Shown here: piece after piece, positions 18,714 through 28,652 of the stretch | Position numbering within the stretch: the first letter of the stretch is position 1 | Layout: every line of letters begins with the position of its first letter | NCBI RefSeq assembly: GCF_003544915.1 | Contig: NZ_CP032097.1 | Span: 806,001-870,000, forward strand | Source of the DNA: Arcobacter ellisii | GTDB taxonomy: Bacteria; Campylobacterota; Campylobacteria; Campylobacterales; Arcobacteraceae | Direction: 5' to 3' | DNA length: 64,000 bases | The notes under the pieces: generated by a model | Told to the model about the DNA's origin: nothing | What the model saw: the letters and a program-made list of their open reading frames with translations, nothing else | Database searches by the model: none | Made by a program: the position numbers and the translations under genes

Positions 18714-20789
18714 TTAATTGAAATTAATTATAAAATTTGTTCCTGAATATTTCTTGTTTTCATGTTCAAATGTTACATTTTTGATGTCAATTTTGTAACC
18801 TAAATTTTTTACAAAAAATTCATGTACTACAAAAAGACCAAGACCAACACCAAATGATTGATGTTTTGTTGTAAAATATGGTTCTACAATTTTAGCAATA
18901 ATTTGTTCATCTATTCCATTTGCACTATCTTTTATTTGTAAAACTTTATCTTTAAAATCAATAAAAATAAATCTATCTTCTTCTTTTTTATTCTCAATTA
19001 GTGCATAAACTGAATTATCTAATATGTTTAAAATTGCTTCAGAAAATTCATTTCTATTACAAGTTAAGATAAAATCTGTATCATAATTAAAACTACATTT
19101 TATGTTGTTTTTTTCAAAAATTGAATCAAAAAATGCAAGGGTATTTTTTACAGTTTCTATAATCGAAAAATTTGATACTACTTCATCTTTTGAGAAGAAA
19201 TTTGTAAAATTTTCAATTGTATTTGAAAGTTTTTGTGTATTGTCAATAATCACTTCACATGAGTTATAAAACTCATCATTTGGAAGATTATCTAACTCTT
19301 TTTTAAGTTTCATTCCACTTGTAATTGTACTAATAACACTTAAAGGTTGTCTCCATTGATGGGCAATATTTTTTAAAATATCAGCAATTGCAGCAATTTT
19401 TGATTGTTGATAAAGTAATCTATCTTTTTCTTTATCTTTTTCAACTTCTTCAATCTCTTTTGTTATATCTGTAAATGTAGTGATGATATAGTTTTCAGAT
19501 TTTATTTTAGAGGCATTTAGTGAAAAATGTCTAATTTCATCTAAAGAGTTTTTCATAGCAACTCTAAAATTTTTATTTTTATTTTCAAAAACATATTGAG
19601 CCCAATTTTTGCCATCATAATCTTTTTCTAAAATATAAATAGGATCTTTTAAATCTAAAAATTTACTACAAATACATCTATATTTATTTTTAAATTCAGT
19701 TAAATTGGAAACAGATGTGAAAAATTCAAATAATTGTTTATTTGCATCAATAATTTCTGTACCATTTGTAATAACAATAATACTTGATTGTGAATCTAAA
19801 ATAGATTGTTTTTTATTCTCTTGTTGTTTTAATTCTTTTAAATATGTAGAGTAAAGATAGATTAAAAAAGAGAAAAATAGAATAATCAAAGCAATTACAC
19901 AAATCATAATAATTTGAACTTTAAATGATTTTATAATTTGTGTATCAATATTTTTTAAATCAATAAAATTTAATATATATGCTAATTTTTCACCATTTTT
20001 ATCATATAAGATATAGTTTGAGATTAGATAATTATTTTCAATTATATAGTTTGGAATATTTATATATCTATCAATTTTATTATTTTTTACATAATTTAAT
20101 AAATCAACATTTGCATTTTCATTTGCTATATAATAATCATCAATAAAAATATTTGTGTATGGAAATTTTAAAGTGTTTTTAAATTTTTTATCTGTGATTA
20201 CTAAAGAATCAATATTGTTCTCTTTTAGATCATTTGTGATTGAATTAAAATGAGTTATAACTTCTAATGCTCCTTGAAAGTTATTCTCTTTATCATAAAT
20301 TGGAGTTCTAGCTTTTAATGTAATACTAAATAAAGCAACACTTATTGAAGTTGAAATATTTTGATTTGTTAATGTGTTTTTTAAATCTTTTCTAAAAAGC
20401 AAATTATCACCTTTTTTATCAGTCCAAGAACGATAAACACTATTTCCATTTTTATCAACTATTTGAATCCAGACATTTTTGTATTTAGAATAGTTTTTAA
20501 TCTCTTCAATAATATTTTTATAATTTAATTTTTCATAATTTTCATTTTTCATACATTCATATAAATTATCATCTTTTGCTAAAGCTAATGCAATTGCTAA
20601 AGTTGCATTTTGTTTATCTTTTATAAGATTTTGTGTAGTTTTTGTAATATTTTCATGTGTTGAAAAATAAAGAGAGTCTAAAAGTTTAGTCTGTTTATTT
20701 AAAATGTAAAAATAGCTTCCAAATGTTATAAAAAAAGCTATTATTAAAAATAACAGAATCATGATAAAAATATTTTTTTTGATTTCCAT
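18714..20789 (-). CDS. sensor histidine kinase with periplasmic Cache-like domain and PAS domain
   Basis: A 691-residue membrane kinase. There is a membrane segment at about 8-28 and an extracellular sensor region of about 260 residues with the look of a dCache domain (IQIVDKNGNSVYRSW, ARTPIYDKENNFQGALEVIT). A second membrane segment lies near 290-315, followed by a PAS-like domain (SIIVITNGTEIIDANKQLFEFF). The phosphoacceptor helix contains NIAHQWRQPLSVIST, the H-box form common in Campylobacterota. The ATPase domain has NILDNSVYALIENK and GVGLGLFVVHEF. No response regulator is adjacent, so it is an orphan kinase. The ligand is unknown. Confidence 0.88.
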   Translation of the reverse strand: MEIKKNIFIMILLFLIIAFFITFGSYFYILNKQTKLLDSLYFSTHENITKTTQNLIKDKQNATLAIALALAKDDNLYECMKNENYEKLNYKNIIEEIKNYSKYKNVWIQIVDKNGNSVYRSWTDKKGDNLLFRKDLKNTLTNQNISTSISVALFSITLKARTPIYDKENNFQGALEVITHFNSITNDLKENNIDSLVITDKKFKNTLKFPYTNIFIDDYYIANENANVDLLNYVKNNKIDRYINIPNYIIENNYLISNYILYDKNGEKLAYILNFIDLKNIDTQIIKSFKVQIIMICVIALIILFFSFLIYLYSTYLKELKQQENKKQSILDSQSSIIVITNGTEIIDANKQLFEFFTSVSNLTEFKNKYRCICSKFLDLKDPIYILEKDYDGKNWAQYVFENKNKNFRVAMKNSLDEIRHFSLNASKIKSENYIITTFTDITKEIEEVEKDKEKDRLLYQQSKIAAIADILKNIAHQWRQPLSVISTITSGMKLKKELDNLPNDEFYNSCEVIIDNTQKLSNTIENFTNFFSKDEVVSNFSIIETVKNTLAFFDSIFEKNNIKCSFNYDTDFILTCNRNEFSEAILNILDNSVYALIENKKEEDRFIFIDFKDKVLQIKDSANGIDEQIIAKIVEPYFTTKHQSFGVGLGLFVVHEFFVKNLGYKIDIKNVTFEHENKKYSGTNFIINFN

Positions 20790-20902
20790 AAAACAGTAAC
20801 TTATTTGTGTATTAATTTTAAATGATTATAGGAAATAACTTCTTGTAGTTTTATTAAATATTTTTCATATTAAATTAATATTTTTGTGATAAAATCCCAA
20901 TT

Positions 20903-21964
20903 ATGATAAAAAGATACCCAACAAAACAAATATTCGTAGGAAATGTTCCTATTGGTGGTGATGCACCAATTCCAGTACAATCAATGACTTTTTCAAAAAC
21001 ATCAGATGTTAAAGCAACAGTAGAACAAATAACAAGATTACATTTTGCTGGTGCTGATATAGTAAGAGTTGCTGTTCCTGATATGGATGCAGCTAATGCA
21101 CTAAAAGAGATAAAATCTCAAATAGATTTACCACTTGTTGCAGATATTCATTTTAAATATAAGCTTGCTTTAATTGCTGCTGAAGTTGTGGATTGTATTA
21201 GAATTAACCCAGGAAATATTGGAGAAAAAAGTAGGGTTAAAGAGATTGTTAAAGCTTGTGAACAAAGAAATATTCCAATTAGAATTGGTGTAAATTCAGG
21301 TTCACTAGAAAAACAATTTGAAGATAAATATGGTCAAACACCTGAAGGTATGGTAGCTTCAGCTGAGTACAATATCAAATATCTTGAAGATTTAGGATTT
21401 ACAAATTTAAAGGTTTCCCTAAAAGCTAGTGATGTTCAAAGAACTGTAGAAGCTTATAGATTATTAAGACCTAAAAATAATTATCCATTCCATTTAGGTG
21501 TAACAGAAGCTGGAACACAATTTCACTCAACAATTAAATCATCAATTGCATTAGGAAGTTTGCTTCTTGATGGAATTGGAGATACTTTAAGAGTTTCTAT
21601 GACAGGGGAACTTGAAGAAGAGATAAAAGTAGGAAAAGCAATTTTAAAAGATGTTGGAATTGCAAAAGAAGGCTTAAATATCGTTTCTTGTCCAACTTGT
21701 GGAAGAATTGAAGCTGATTTAGTAAGTGCAGTTGCTGAAATAGAAAAAAGAACTGCTCATATAAAAACACCTCTTGATGTTTCAGTTATGGGATGTGTAG
21801 TAAATGCAATCGGAGAAGCAAAAAGTGCTGATGTTGCAATTGCTTTTGGAAAAGGTAGCGGACTTGTAATGAAAAAAGGTGAAATTATTGAAAAATTAAG
21901 TGGAGATGCACTTATAAATAGATTCATCCAAGAAGTTGAAATTGAAGCAGAAAAAAGAAAATAA
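20903..21964 (+). CDS. ispG: (E)-4-hydroxy-3-methylbut-2-enyl-diphosphate synthase
   Basis: A 353-residue iron-sulfur enzyme of the MEP isoprenoid pathway. It has [20 protein letters not shown] at the N terminus and [10 protein letters not shown] in the barrel. The cluster cysteines are in [11 protein letters not shown] (Cys263, Cys266) and [11 protein letters not shown] (Cys298), with the nearby essential Glu305. Its TAA stop shares a base with the dnaB ATG at 21964. A weak -10-like GATAAAAT lies about 10 bases before the start, giving at most a very short leader. Confidence 0.97.
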   Translation: MIKRYPTKQIFVGNVPIGGDAPIPVQSMTFSKTSDVKATVEQITRLHFAGADIVRVAVPDMDAANALKEIKSQIDLPLVADIHFKYKLALIAAEVVDCIRINPGNIGEKSRVKEIVKACEQRNIPIRIGVNSGSLEKQFEDKYGQTPEGMVASAEYNIKYLEDLGFTNLKVSLKASDVQRTVEAYRLLRPKNNYPFHLGVTEAGTQFHSTIKSSIALGSLLLDGIGDTLRVSMTGELEEEIKVGKAILKDVGIAKEGLNIVSCPTCGRIEADLVSAVAEIEKRTAHIKTPLDVSVMGCVVNAIGEAKSADVAIAFGKGSGLVMKKGEIIEKLSGDALINRFIQEVEIEAEKRK

Positions 21965-23406
21965 TGGATAGCGTATATAGTATAAACATTGAAAGAGCTG
22001 TATTAAGTTCAATTTTATTTAATCCAGAAGAATTGGAAGATGTTTTAGGTGTTTTAAAACCTAAAGATTTTTATCTTCCTGCTCACAAAAAAATCTTTGA
22101 AGTAATGGTTAAACTTCATAATGATGATATGCCAATTGATGAAGAGTTTATAAGAAAAAGACTTGATTCAAAAGATGTAGATGACTCTATTTTATTAGAA
22201 ATACTTTCAGCAAATCCAATTACAAACACTTTAGCTTATGTGAGAGAAATTAAAGATGGTGCTGTAAAAAGAGAGTTAGCCTCACTAGCAACTACCATAA
22301 AAAAAGTTGCAATTGAAGAGGAAGTTAGTGCAAATGAAGCCCTTGATACAATTCAAGGGGAACTTTATAAAATTTCTACTGATAGTGCAACTTCTGAATT
22401 AAAAGATATGCATACAATCACCCACGATACCCTTTCATATATTGAAAAGATGAAAAAACTTGGGAATAAACATCTAATTGGAGAAACAACAGGTTTTGAT
22501 GCTCTTGATAAAAGAACAACTGGTTTTAACGAAGGTGATTTAATAATTATTGCAGCACGTCCAGCAATGGGAAAAACAGCACTTGTTTTAAATATGGCTC
22601 TTAAAAATGTAGAAAGAGGAAAAGGTGTAATATTTTTCTCTTTAGAGATGCCCGCTGAACAATTGATGTTAAGGATGCTTTCTGCAAAAACTTCAATTCC
22701 ATTACAAAATCTAAGAAAAGGTGATATGGATGATTCTCAATGGTCAAATTTGAGTAAAGCTTTTGATGATCTAAATTCAAAAAAACTTTTTGTTGATGAT
22801 GGTGGAAGTATAAATATTAATCAACTAAGAGCAAGGGTGCGAAAACTTGCTCAAAATGAAGCAAATAATATAAAACTTGTAATTATCGATTATCTTCAAC
22901 TAATGCAAGGAACTGGAAATAAAGATAGACACCAAGAGGTTTCTGATATTTCAAGGGGATTAAAAATGCTTGCAAGAGAGATGAAAATCCCAATTATTGC
23001 ACTTTCTCAGCTGAATAGGGGACTTGAAAATAGACCAGATAAAAGACCAATGTTAAGTGATTTAAGAGAGTCTGGAGCTATTGAGCAAGATGCCGATATT
23101 ATAATGTTTGTTTATAGAGATGACGTTTATAAAGAAAGAGAAGAAGCAAAAAAAGAGAAAGAGGCTAAAGATAAAGGTGAAGATTATAAATCGAAATTTA
23201 TAAATAAACCAGTTGAAGAAGCAGAAGTAATTATTGGAAAACAAAGAAATGGACCAATAGGTACTGTAAAACTTGATTTTCATAAAGCACTTACTAGATT
23301 TATGGATAAAGAGAATGAAAATAGTGCTGCACCAATAGAAGTTATTTTTGAAAATGTTGCTGATGTGGAAAAAGAGACAAATATCGATATTCCTGATATT
23401 TTGTAA
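21964..23406 (+). CDS. dnaB: replicative DNA helicase DnaB
   Basis: A 480-residue hexameric helicase of the replication fork. The N-terminal DnaB domain starts ERAVLSSILFNPEELEDV. The RecA-like domain has the Walker A RPAMGKTAL at 199-207, and Walker B in VIIDYLQLMQG. LREMK-like and LRESGAIEQDADIIMFVYR segments near residue 365-385 follow. The C-terminal region contains a lysine/glutamate-rich insert (EREEAKKEKEAKDKGED). Translation is coupled to ispG by a TAATG overlap. No intein or insertion was seen. Confidence 0.97.
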   Translation: MDSVYSINIERAVLSSILFNPEELEDVLGVLKPKDFYLPAHKKIFEVMVKLHNDDMPIDEEFIRKRLDSKDVDDSILLEILSANPITNTLAYVREIKDGAVKRELASLATTIKKVAIEEEVSANEALDTIQGELYKISTDSATSELKDMHTITHDTLSYIEKMKKLGNKHLIGETTGFDALDKRTTGFNEGDLIIIAARPAMGKTALVLNMALKNVERGKGVIFFSLEMPAEQLMLRMLSAKTSIPLQNLRKGDMDDSQWSNLSKAFDDLNSKKLFVDDGGSININQLRARVRKLAQNEANNIKLVIIDYLQLMQGTGNKDRHQEVSDISRGLKMLAREMKIPIIALSQLNRGLENRPDKRPMLSDLRESGAIEQDADIIMFVYRDDVYKEREEAKKEKEAKDKGEDYKSKFINKPVEEAEVIIGKQRNGPIGTVKLDFHKALTRFMDKENENSAAPIEVIFENVADVEKETNIDIPDIL

Positions 23407-23440
23407 AAAAGTTATAAACTCATTAATAGAATAATAGTTG

Positions 23441-23446
23441 TATAAT
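23441..23446 (+). promoter_or_regulatory. -10 promoter element for UDP-sugar dehydrogenase gene
   Basis: A perfect TATAAT preceded by TTG lies 57 bases before the start at 23503, in the 96-base gap after dnaB. No clear -35 box is seen, as is common in this phylum. Confidence 0.5.
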
Positions 23447-23502
23447 CACTAAACAATTTTAAAAATATAAACTTAAGAACGTAAATTTTAATAGGAAAAA
23501 AG

Positions 23503-24747
23503 ATGAAAAAGATTTGTGTAATAGGATTAGGATATGTAGGCTTGCCATTAGCTCATGCCTTTTCTTCAAAATATCAAGTAGTAGGATTTGATATAAATAC
23601 AAAAAGAATAGAAGAGCTTAATAATGGATTTGATAGAACAGAAGAATTAAATGAAACTCAAGTAAATGAAGCTATTAAAAATGGAATGAAATTTTCTTTA
23701 GATATAAATGATATAAAAGATTGTAATGTATTTATAGTAACTGTTCCAACTCCTATTGATAAAAATAATAGACCTGATCTTACACCTTTAATCAAATCAT
23801 CTCAAACTGTAGGACGTGTTCTAAAAAAAGATGATATAGTAATCTATGAATCTACAGTATATCCAGGTGTAACAGAAGAAGTTTGTGTTCCTGAATTAGA
23901 AAAAGTTAGTGGATTAAAATTTAATGTTGACTTTTTTTGTGGTTATTCTCCTGAAAGAATAAACCCAGGTGATAAAGAACATACTGTAACTAAAATTCTA
24001 AAAGTAACTTCTGGAAGTACCCCACAAATTGCAACTGTTGTTGATGAACTTTATAAATCAATAATTACAGCAGGAACTCATAAAGCAAGCTCTATAAAAG
24101 TAGCAGAAGCTTCAAAAGTTATTGAAAATACTCAAAGAGATGTAAATATTGCATTAATTAATGAATTAGCACTAATCTTTAATACAATGAATATAAATAC
24201 TAATGAAGTAATAGAAGCAGCAGCAACTAAATGGAACTTTATAAAATTAACTCCAGGACTTGTTGGTGGTCATTGTATTGGTGTTGACCCATATTACCTA
24301 ACTTATAAAGCTGAAGAATTAGGATATAAACCAAACTTGATTTTAGGCGCAAGACAAATAAATAATGGAATGGCTAAATATATAGCAGAAAAAACAATAA
24401 AACTGATGATAAAAAAAGGTCTTCAAATAAAAGACTCAAAAGTATTGGTTTTAGGAATGACATTTAAAGAAAATTGCCCAGATGTAAGAAATACAAAAGT
24501 AGTAGATATAATAAATGAGATGAAAGAGTATGGATGTGTTGTAGAAGTTGCAGATTATTGGGCAGATAAAAATGAAGTAAAACATGAATATGATTTAGAT
24601 TTAATAGAGAATTATGACCTAAATGATTATAAAGCAATAATAGTAGCAGTAGGACATGAGAAATATAGAGGATTAGAGATATCAACAGATAATAAAGTAG
24701 TATTTGATATAAAATCTATTTTACCAAAAGCTGATGCAAGACTATAA
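23503..24747 (+). CDS. UDP-N-acetyl-hexosamine / UDP-sugar 6-dehydrogenase (WbpO/TviB type)
   Basis: A 414-residue NAD-dependent nucleotide-sugar dehydrogenase. The Rossmann motif GLGYVGLP is at 8-15, and VTVPTPIDKNNRPDLTPL follows near 79-96. The catalytic cysteine is in GGHCIGVDPYY (Cys258). The C-terminal UDP-binding domain contains VLGMTFKENCPDVRNTKV. It oxidises the C6 hydroxyl of a UDP-sugar to a uronic acid for surface polysaccharide. The close resemblance to the Vi-antigen/WbpO type suggests UDP-GlcNAc or UDP-GalNAc. It stands alone, with no glycosyltransferases nearby, which is unusual for such genes. Confidence 0.88.
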   Translation: MKKICVIGLGYVGLPLAHAFSSKYQVVGFDINTKRIEELNNGFDRTEELNETQVNEAIKNGMKFSLDINDIKDCNVFIVTVPTPIDKNNRPDLTPLIKSSQTVGRVLKKDDIVIYESTVYPGVTEEVCVPELEKVSGLKFNVDFFCGYSPERINPGDKEHTVTKILKVTSGSTPQIATVVDELYKSIITAGTHKASSIKVAEASKVIENTQRDVNIALINELALIFNTMNINTNEVIEAAATKWNFIKLTPGLVGGHCIGVDPYYLTYKAEELGYKPNLILGARQINNGMAKYIAEKTIKLMIKKGLQIKDSKVLVLGMTFKENCPDVRNTKVVDIINEMKEYGCVVEVADYWADKNEVKHEYDLDLIENYDLNDYKAIIVAVGHEKYRGLEISTDNKVVFDIKSILPKADARL

Positions 24748-24783
24748 TAACTAATAATATTATTTTAAGAAACAAAAAAATAT

Positions 24784-24815
24784 AATCCTTTAAATTATTA
24801 TTTAAAGGATTTTTT
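24784..24815 (+). promoter_or_regulatory. 12-bp hairpin plus T-run that covers the pseudopilin ribosome binding site
   Basis: The arms 24784-24795 and 24800-24811 are exact reverse complements (12 bp) around the loop TATT. The second arm contains AAAGGA at 24804-24809, the only ribosome binding site of the gene starting at 24816, and runs straight into TTTTT. It can act as a Rho-independent terminator for the upstream dehydrogenase gene and, if transcribed through, would hide the binding site. Confidence 0.65.
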
Positions 24816-25214
24816 ATGAAATCTGCATTTTCTTTACTTGAGTTAATTTTCGCAATTGTGATTTTAGGAATTATTGCATCATTTGCAGTACCAAAACTTA
24901 TGGACACAAAAGATAGTGCGTTGATTTCAACTATAAAAAGAGATATAAATACTTCAATAAATTCTATTCAAAGTTACTATTTACTTAATCAAAAGATAGA
25001 AAAAATAAGTGATACAATGAATATAAATGATACAAATTGGATTATAAGCGATTTGAAAATGCAAGATAGAAATAGTTGTTTATCTTTAGAAGTAAAAACA
25101 TCAGATCTTGGAAATAAAACAATTGAATTAACAGTTGATGATACAAAAGAGATTACTATTTGTAAAAAATTAAGAGATGCTGGTTTGATTTCAAAAACTT
25201 ATGAGTTATATTAA
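24816..25214 (+). CDS. type II secretion / type IV pilin-like protein
   Basis: A 132-residue protein with a classic class III leader: MKSAFSLLELIFAIVILGII. The prepilin peptidase site would be before Phe5, with Glu at mature position 5, a long hydrophobic helix, then a small globular domain. As in other Campylobacterota pseudopilins the residue before the cut is Ala, not Gly. No secretion or pilus assembly genes are nearby. The ribosome binding site is inside the hairpin at 24784-24811. Whether it is a pilus, T2SS or competence component is not decidable. Confidence 0.82.
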   Translation: MKSAFSLLELIFAIVILGIIASFAVPKLMDTKDSALISTIKRDINTSINSIQSYYLLNQKIEKISDTMNINDTNWIISDLKMQDRNSCLSLEVKTSDLGNKTIELTVDDTKEITICKKLRDAGLISKTYELY

Positions 25215-25217
25215 ATT

Positions 25218-26021
25218 TTATTCCTTTTTTCTAACTCTTAAAAAAGAAGCAAATTTTGGTTTTCCATTTTTTGTTAAATCATAATATTTAAAAGTTATTG
25301 TTTCTCCAATTTTGGGAGGATTTAATCTCTCTTTATTTGAAAAACCTCCACCTAAATTAAAAATTATTCCATTTTTTAACTTCACAACTAAACTTTTGAA
25401 TTTTTTATCTTTATTAAAATTATGTGATATAACAACAGCTTCATCATCAAAAAAAGTTTTTACTTTTAAAAGATTATCATTTCTTCCAGTTTGATACTCT
25501 AAATTTGGATTTTTTATTATAATCCCTTCAGCTTTTTTGTTTATTAGTTCTTTTAGATAATTATTTAAGTGAGTTTTATCTTTACAAATTATTTGGGGAA
25601 TAATTTTTATATTGTTATTTGGATTTTTATTTAGCCAATCTTGTAGTTTTTCTAATCTTTTTGGAAAAATACCTTTTGTATTTGGAACTTCAAAAATATT
25701 ATACGTAATTTGTTCCCAGTTTTTAGAAGGTTTTGAATCTAAAACTATATTTTGTATATTTTCAAAGTTATCTTTTTTTGTATATAACTCTCCATCGAGT
25801 TCAAATGGTGGAAAATCTTTTATAAACCAAGATGGAGCATAAATTTTATTTCCATTTTTACTTAAAAATTCTTTTCCATTCCAGTATGCTCTTATTCCAT
25901 CTAACTTTTCACTCATATACCAATTTTCGATTTTATGCTTTTTTTCATCATATATAGTTGCTTTTTGTAAATCAAAACAAAAAAGTGAAGTAGAAAGTAA
26001 AAAAATAAGTAAAAATCTCAT
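25218..26021 (-). CDS. exported ATP-dependent DNA ligase (LigE-like)
   Basis: A 267-residue minimal DNA ligase. The adenylation lysine is in motif I SEKLDGIRAYWNG (Lys39). Further nucleotidyltransferase motifs include FELDGELYT, EGIIIKNPNLEYQ and LLKVKTFFDDEA (motif V). A short OB domain (GETITFKYYDLT) ends the protein. The first 16 residues (MRFLLIFLLSTSLFCF) look like a signal peptide, so the enzyme probably acts in the periplasm, as proposed for LigE-type ligases linked to DNA uptake. It has no DNA-binding accessory domains. It is convergent with the pseudopilin gene (3-base gap), a suggestive but unproven competence pairing. Confidence 0.85.
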   Translation of the reverse strand: MRFLLIFLLSTSLFCFDLQKATIYDEKKHKIENWYMSEKLDGIRAYWNGKEFLSKNGNKIYAPSWFIKDFPPFELDGELYTKKDNFENIQNIVLDSKPSKNWEQITYNIFEVPNTKGIFPKRLEKLQDWLNKNPNNNIKIIPQIICKDKTHLNNYLKELINKKAEGIIIKNPNLEYQTGRNDNLLKVKTFFDDEAVVISHNFNKDKKFKSLVVKLKNGIIFNLGGGFSNKERLNPPKIGETITFKYYDLTKNGKPKFASFLRVRKKE

Positions 26022-26156
26022 AAAAAAGCCTTTAAATAATTTAAAATATTATATTTACAATATTCTTAAATATTTTAAAAACATCATAAAATCATAATAA
26101 TTATTTAGCTAAAATAAACCACTTTTCACAAGAAAATAGATATAAAAGGACTTGAA

Positions 26157-26714
26157 TTGGGTGAAAATAAAATATTAGATGAAAATAGTAAAAAAGTAAT
26201 ATTAGATTCAATTAGAAGTATAAAAGATTTTCCAAAACATGGAATTATATTTAAAGATATTACAACTTTGTTAAATAATAAAGAGGCTTTTCAATTATTG
26301 ATGAATCATTTAGAAGATAGATATAAATCATATAATTTAGATTATATAGCTGGAATTGACTCTCGTGGTTTTATCTTTGGAGCAGCACTTGCTGATAGAT
26401 TAGGAGTTGGATTTGTTCCTGTACGAAAAAAAGGAAAACTTCCAAGTACAACAGTTTGTGAGAAATATGAATTAGAGTATGGTTTTGATGAAGTTGAACT
26501 ACATCTTGATGCTTTTAATAATCAAAAAAATTTAAATGTTTTATTAATAGATGATATTATTGTAAGTGGTGGAACAGCGTACGCAGCTGCAAATTTAATC
26601 AAAAAACTTGATGTAAATTTAGTAGAGATGTGTTTTTTGATGAATATTCATATTTTAAACGGTGCTAAAAAATTAAGTGAAGTTGCACCTGTTTATTCTG
26701 TATTAGAAATTTAA
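26157..26714 (+). CDS. apt: adenine phosphoribosyltransferase
   Basis: A 185-residue purine salvage enzyme making AMP from adenine and PRPP. It has [18 protein letters not shown] near the N terminus, [17 protein letters not shown] in the middle, and the PRPP-binding motif [17 protein letters not shown]. The start is TTG at 26157; AAAAGGA lies 6 bases before it and no in-frame ATG fits. trpB follows after 16 bases, so the two are probably co-transcribed. Confidence 0.95.
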   Translation: MGENKILDENSKKVILDSIRSIKDFPKHGIIFKDITTLLNNKEAFQLLMNHLEDRYKSYNLDYIAGIDSRGFIFGAALADRLGVGFVPVRKKGKLPSTTVCEKYELEYGFDEVELHLDAFNNQKNLNVLLIDDIIVSGGTAYAAANLIKKLDVNLVEMCFLMNIHILNGAKKLSEVAPVYSVLEI

Positions 26715-26730
26715 TAAAAAGAGAAAATAA

Positions 26731-27939
26731 ATGAGTAATTATATTCCAAAACCAAGTATTTTTGATCCGGATGAAAAGGGTCAATTTGGTATTTTTGGGG
26801 GACAATATGTTCCTGAAACATTAATGCCAATTTTAAAAGAATTAGAAACACAATATAAAAAATATAGATTTGATAAAGAGTTTTGGGCAGAAGTTAATGC
26901 TTTATTAAAAGATTATGTAGGACGTGAAAATCCTTTATATTTTGCAAAAAATATAAGTGATGAAATCGGTGCAAAGATTTATTTAAAAAGAGAAGACTTA
27001 AATCATACAGGAGCTCATAAAGTAAATAATGTAATTGCTCAAGGTTTACTTGCAAAAAAAATGGGAAAAACGAAGGTGATTGCTGAAACAGGAGCAGGAC
27101 AACATGGTGTTGCAACTGCTACAATTGCAGCACTTATGGGACTTGAATGTACTGTTTTTATGGGTGCAAAAGATGTTGAAAGACAAGAGTTAAATGTATT
27201 TAGAATGAAACTTTTAGGAGCAAAAGTTGTTGCTGTTGAAAGTGGAAGTAAAACTTTAAAAGATGCTATGAATGATGCAATTAGATATTGGGTTACAAAC
27301 GCACGTGATACATTTTATATAATTGGAACTGTTGCAGGTCCTCATCCTTATCCTATGATGGTAAGAGATTTTCAAGCAGTTATTGGTTATGAAGCCAGAA
27401 AACAAATTTTAGAAAAAGAGGGAAAACTTCCTGATTATGTGGTTGCTTGTATTGGTGGTGGATCAAACGCTATTGGTATGTTCTCTCATTTTTTAGAGGA
27501 CAAAGAAGTTAAATGTGTTGGAATTGAAGCAGGTGGATTAGGAATTGATACTGATAAACATGGCTGTTCTTTAGAAAAAGGAACACCTGGTGTTTTACAT
27601 GGTCAATGTTCATATTTACTTCAAGATGAAGATGGGCAAGTTTTAGAGGCTCACTCAATTAGTGCAGGACTTGATTATCCTGGAATTGGCCCAGAACATG
27701 CTTTTCATAAAGATAATAAATCAGTAAGTTATGATTCAATTACAGACCAAGAAGCTTTAGATGCTTTTGTATGGTTGAGTAGAGCAGAGGGAATTATTCC
27801 AGCTTTTGAATCATCTCATGCAATTGCATATTTAAAGAAAGCAAAAGAAAAATTAAAAGGGAAGATAGTAATCGTAAATTTATCAGGACGTGGAGATAAA
27901 GATATGGTTCAAGCAAAAAGTTTATTAGATTTTAAATAG
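26731..27939 (+). CDS. trpB: tryptophan synthase beta chain
   Basis: A 402-residue PLP enzyme that joins indole and serine to give tryptophan. The PLP lysine is in [14 protein letters not shown] (Lys97). [10 protein letters not shown] binds the phosphate, and [14 protein letters not shown] is the substrate loop. It is the canonical TrpB1 length. trpA is not next to it; downstream is a DedA membrane protein. With trpE on the other strand about 13 kb away, the trp pathway is scattered in this genome segment. Confidence 0.97.
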   Translation: MSNYIPKPSIFDPDEKGQFGIFGGQYVPETLMPILKELETQYKKYRFDKEFWAEVNALLKDYVGRENPLYFAKNISDEIGAKIYLKREDLNHTGAHKVNNVIAQGLLAKKMGKTKVIAETGAGQHGVATATIAALMGLECTVFMGAKDVERQELNVFRMKLLGAKVVAVESGSKTLKDAMNDAIRYWVTNARDTFYIIGTVAGPHPYPMMVRDFQAVIGYEARKQILEKEGKLPDYVVACIGGGSNAIGMFSHFLEDKEVKCVGIEAGGLGIDTDKHGCSLEKGTPGVLHGQCSYLLQDEDGQVLEAHSISAGLDYPGIGPEHAFHKDNKSVSYDSITDQEALDAFVWLSRAEGIIPAFESSHAIAYLKKAKEKLKGKIVIVNLSGRGDKDMVQAKSLLDFK

Positions 27940-27950
27940 TAGGGAAAAAT

Positions 27951-28652
27951 GTGAAAGAACTTTTTAGAAAAATTCAGCCTTATTCGGGAAAAATATTTGC
28001 AATAGGATTAGTTTTATTCTTTTCCTTTCTAGCGTACAATTTATATAATGCGCCAGTTGATGGTTTTGATGAAAAATTTATTTATTTACTTAAAAAATAT
28101 GGATATATCATACTTTTTGCATGGGGTATGCTAGAAGGTGAAGCTGGTCTTGTAATGGCTGGATTATTATCTCATACGGGTGATATGAATTTGTATCTTG
28201 CAATATTTGTAGCAGGTCTTGGTGGTTTTGCAGGTGACCAAGTCTATTTTTATATAGGAAGATTTAATAAAGCTTATGTACATAGAAACTTCAAAAGTCA
28301 AAGAAGGAAATTTGCTTTAGCACATATTTTATTGAAAAAACATGGTTGGCCAATTATTTTTGTACAAAGATATATGTATGGAATGAGAACTGTAATCCCT
28401 ATTTCAATTGGTCTTACAAGATATAGTGCTAAAATGTTTGCGTTTATAAATTTAATATCAGCTTGGTGTTGGGCTGCGATTACCATTGTACCTGTTTGGT
28501 ATTTTGGGAATGAAATATTAGTTGTTTTAGAGTGGGCAAAGGAACATTGGTATTTAGCAATTCCAATTGCTGCAATATTTGGTGGAGGTATTATATACTA
28601 CATCAATAAGGCTACAAAAAAAGTAGAGAAAAGGAGTTTAAATGAAGATTAA
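27951..28652 (+). CDS. DedA/VTT-family membrane protein
   Basis: A 233-residue multi-pass inner-membrane protein. The VTT/DedA core is visible: GMLEGEAGLVMAGLLSHTG, then GGFAGDQVYFYIGRF and QRYMYGMRTVIPISIGL with the conserved arginine and glycine. Family members move lipid carriers such as undecaprenyl phosphate or phospholipids across the membrane. The start is GTG (27951), since the ATG two bases earlier is immediately followed by a stop. Its end overlaps pepA by 11 bases. Confidence 0.87.
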   Translation: MKELFRKIQPYSGKIFAIGLVLFFSFLAYNLYNAPVDGFDEKFIYLLKKYGYIILFAWGMLEGEAGLVMAGLLSHTGDMNLYLAIFVAGLGGFAGDQVYFYIGRFNKAYVHRNFKSQRRKFALAHILLKKHGWPIIFVQRYMYGMRTVIPISIGLTRYSAKMFAFINLISAWCWAAITIVPVWYFGNEILVVLEWAKEHWYLAIPIAAIFGGGIIYYINKATKKVEKRSLNED

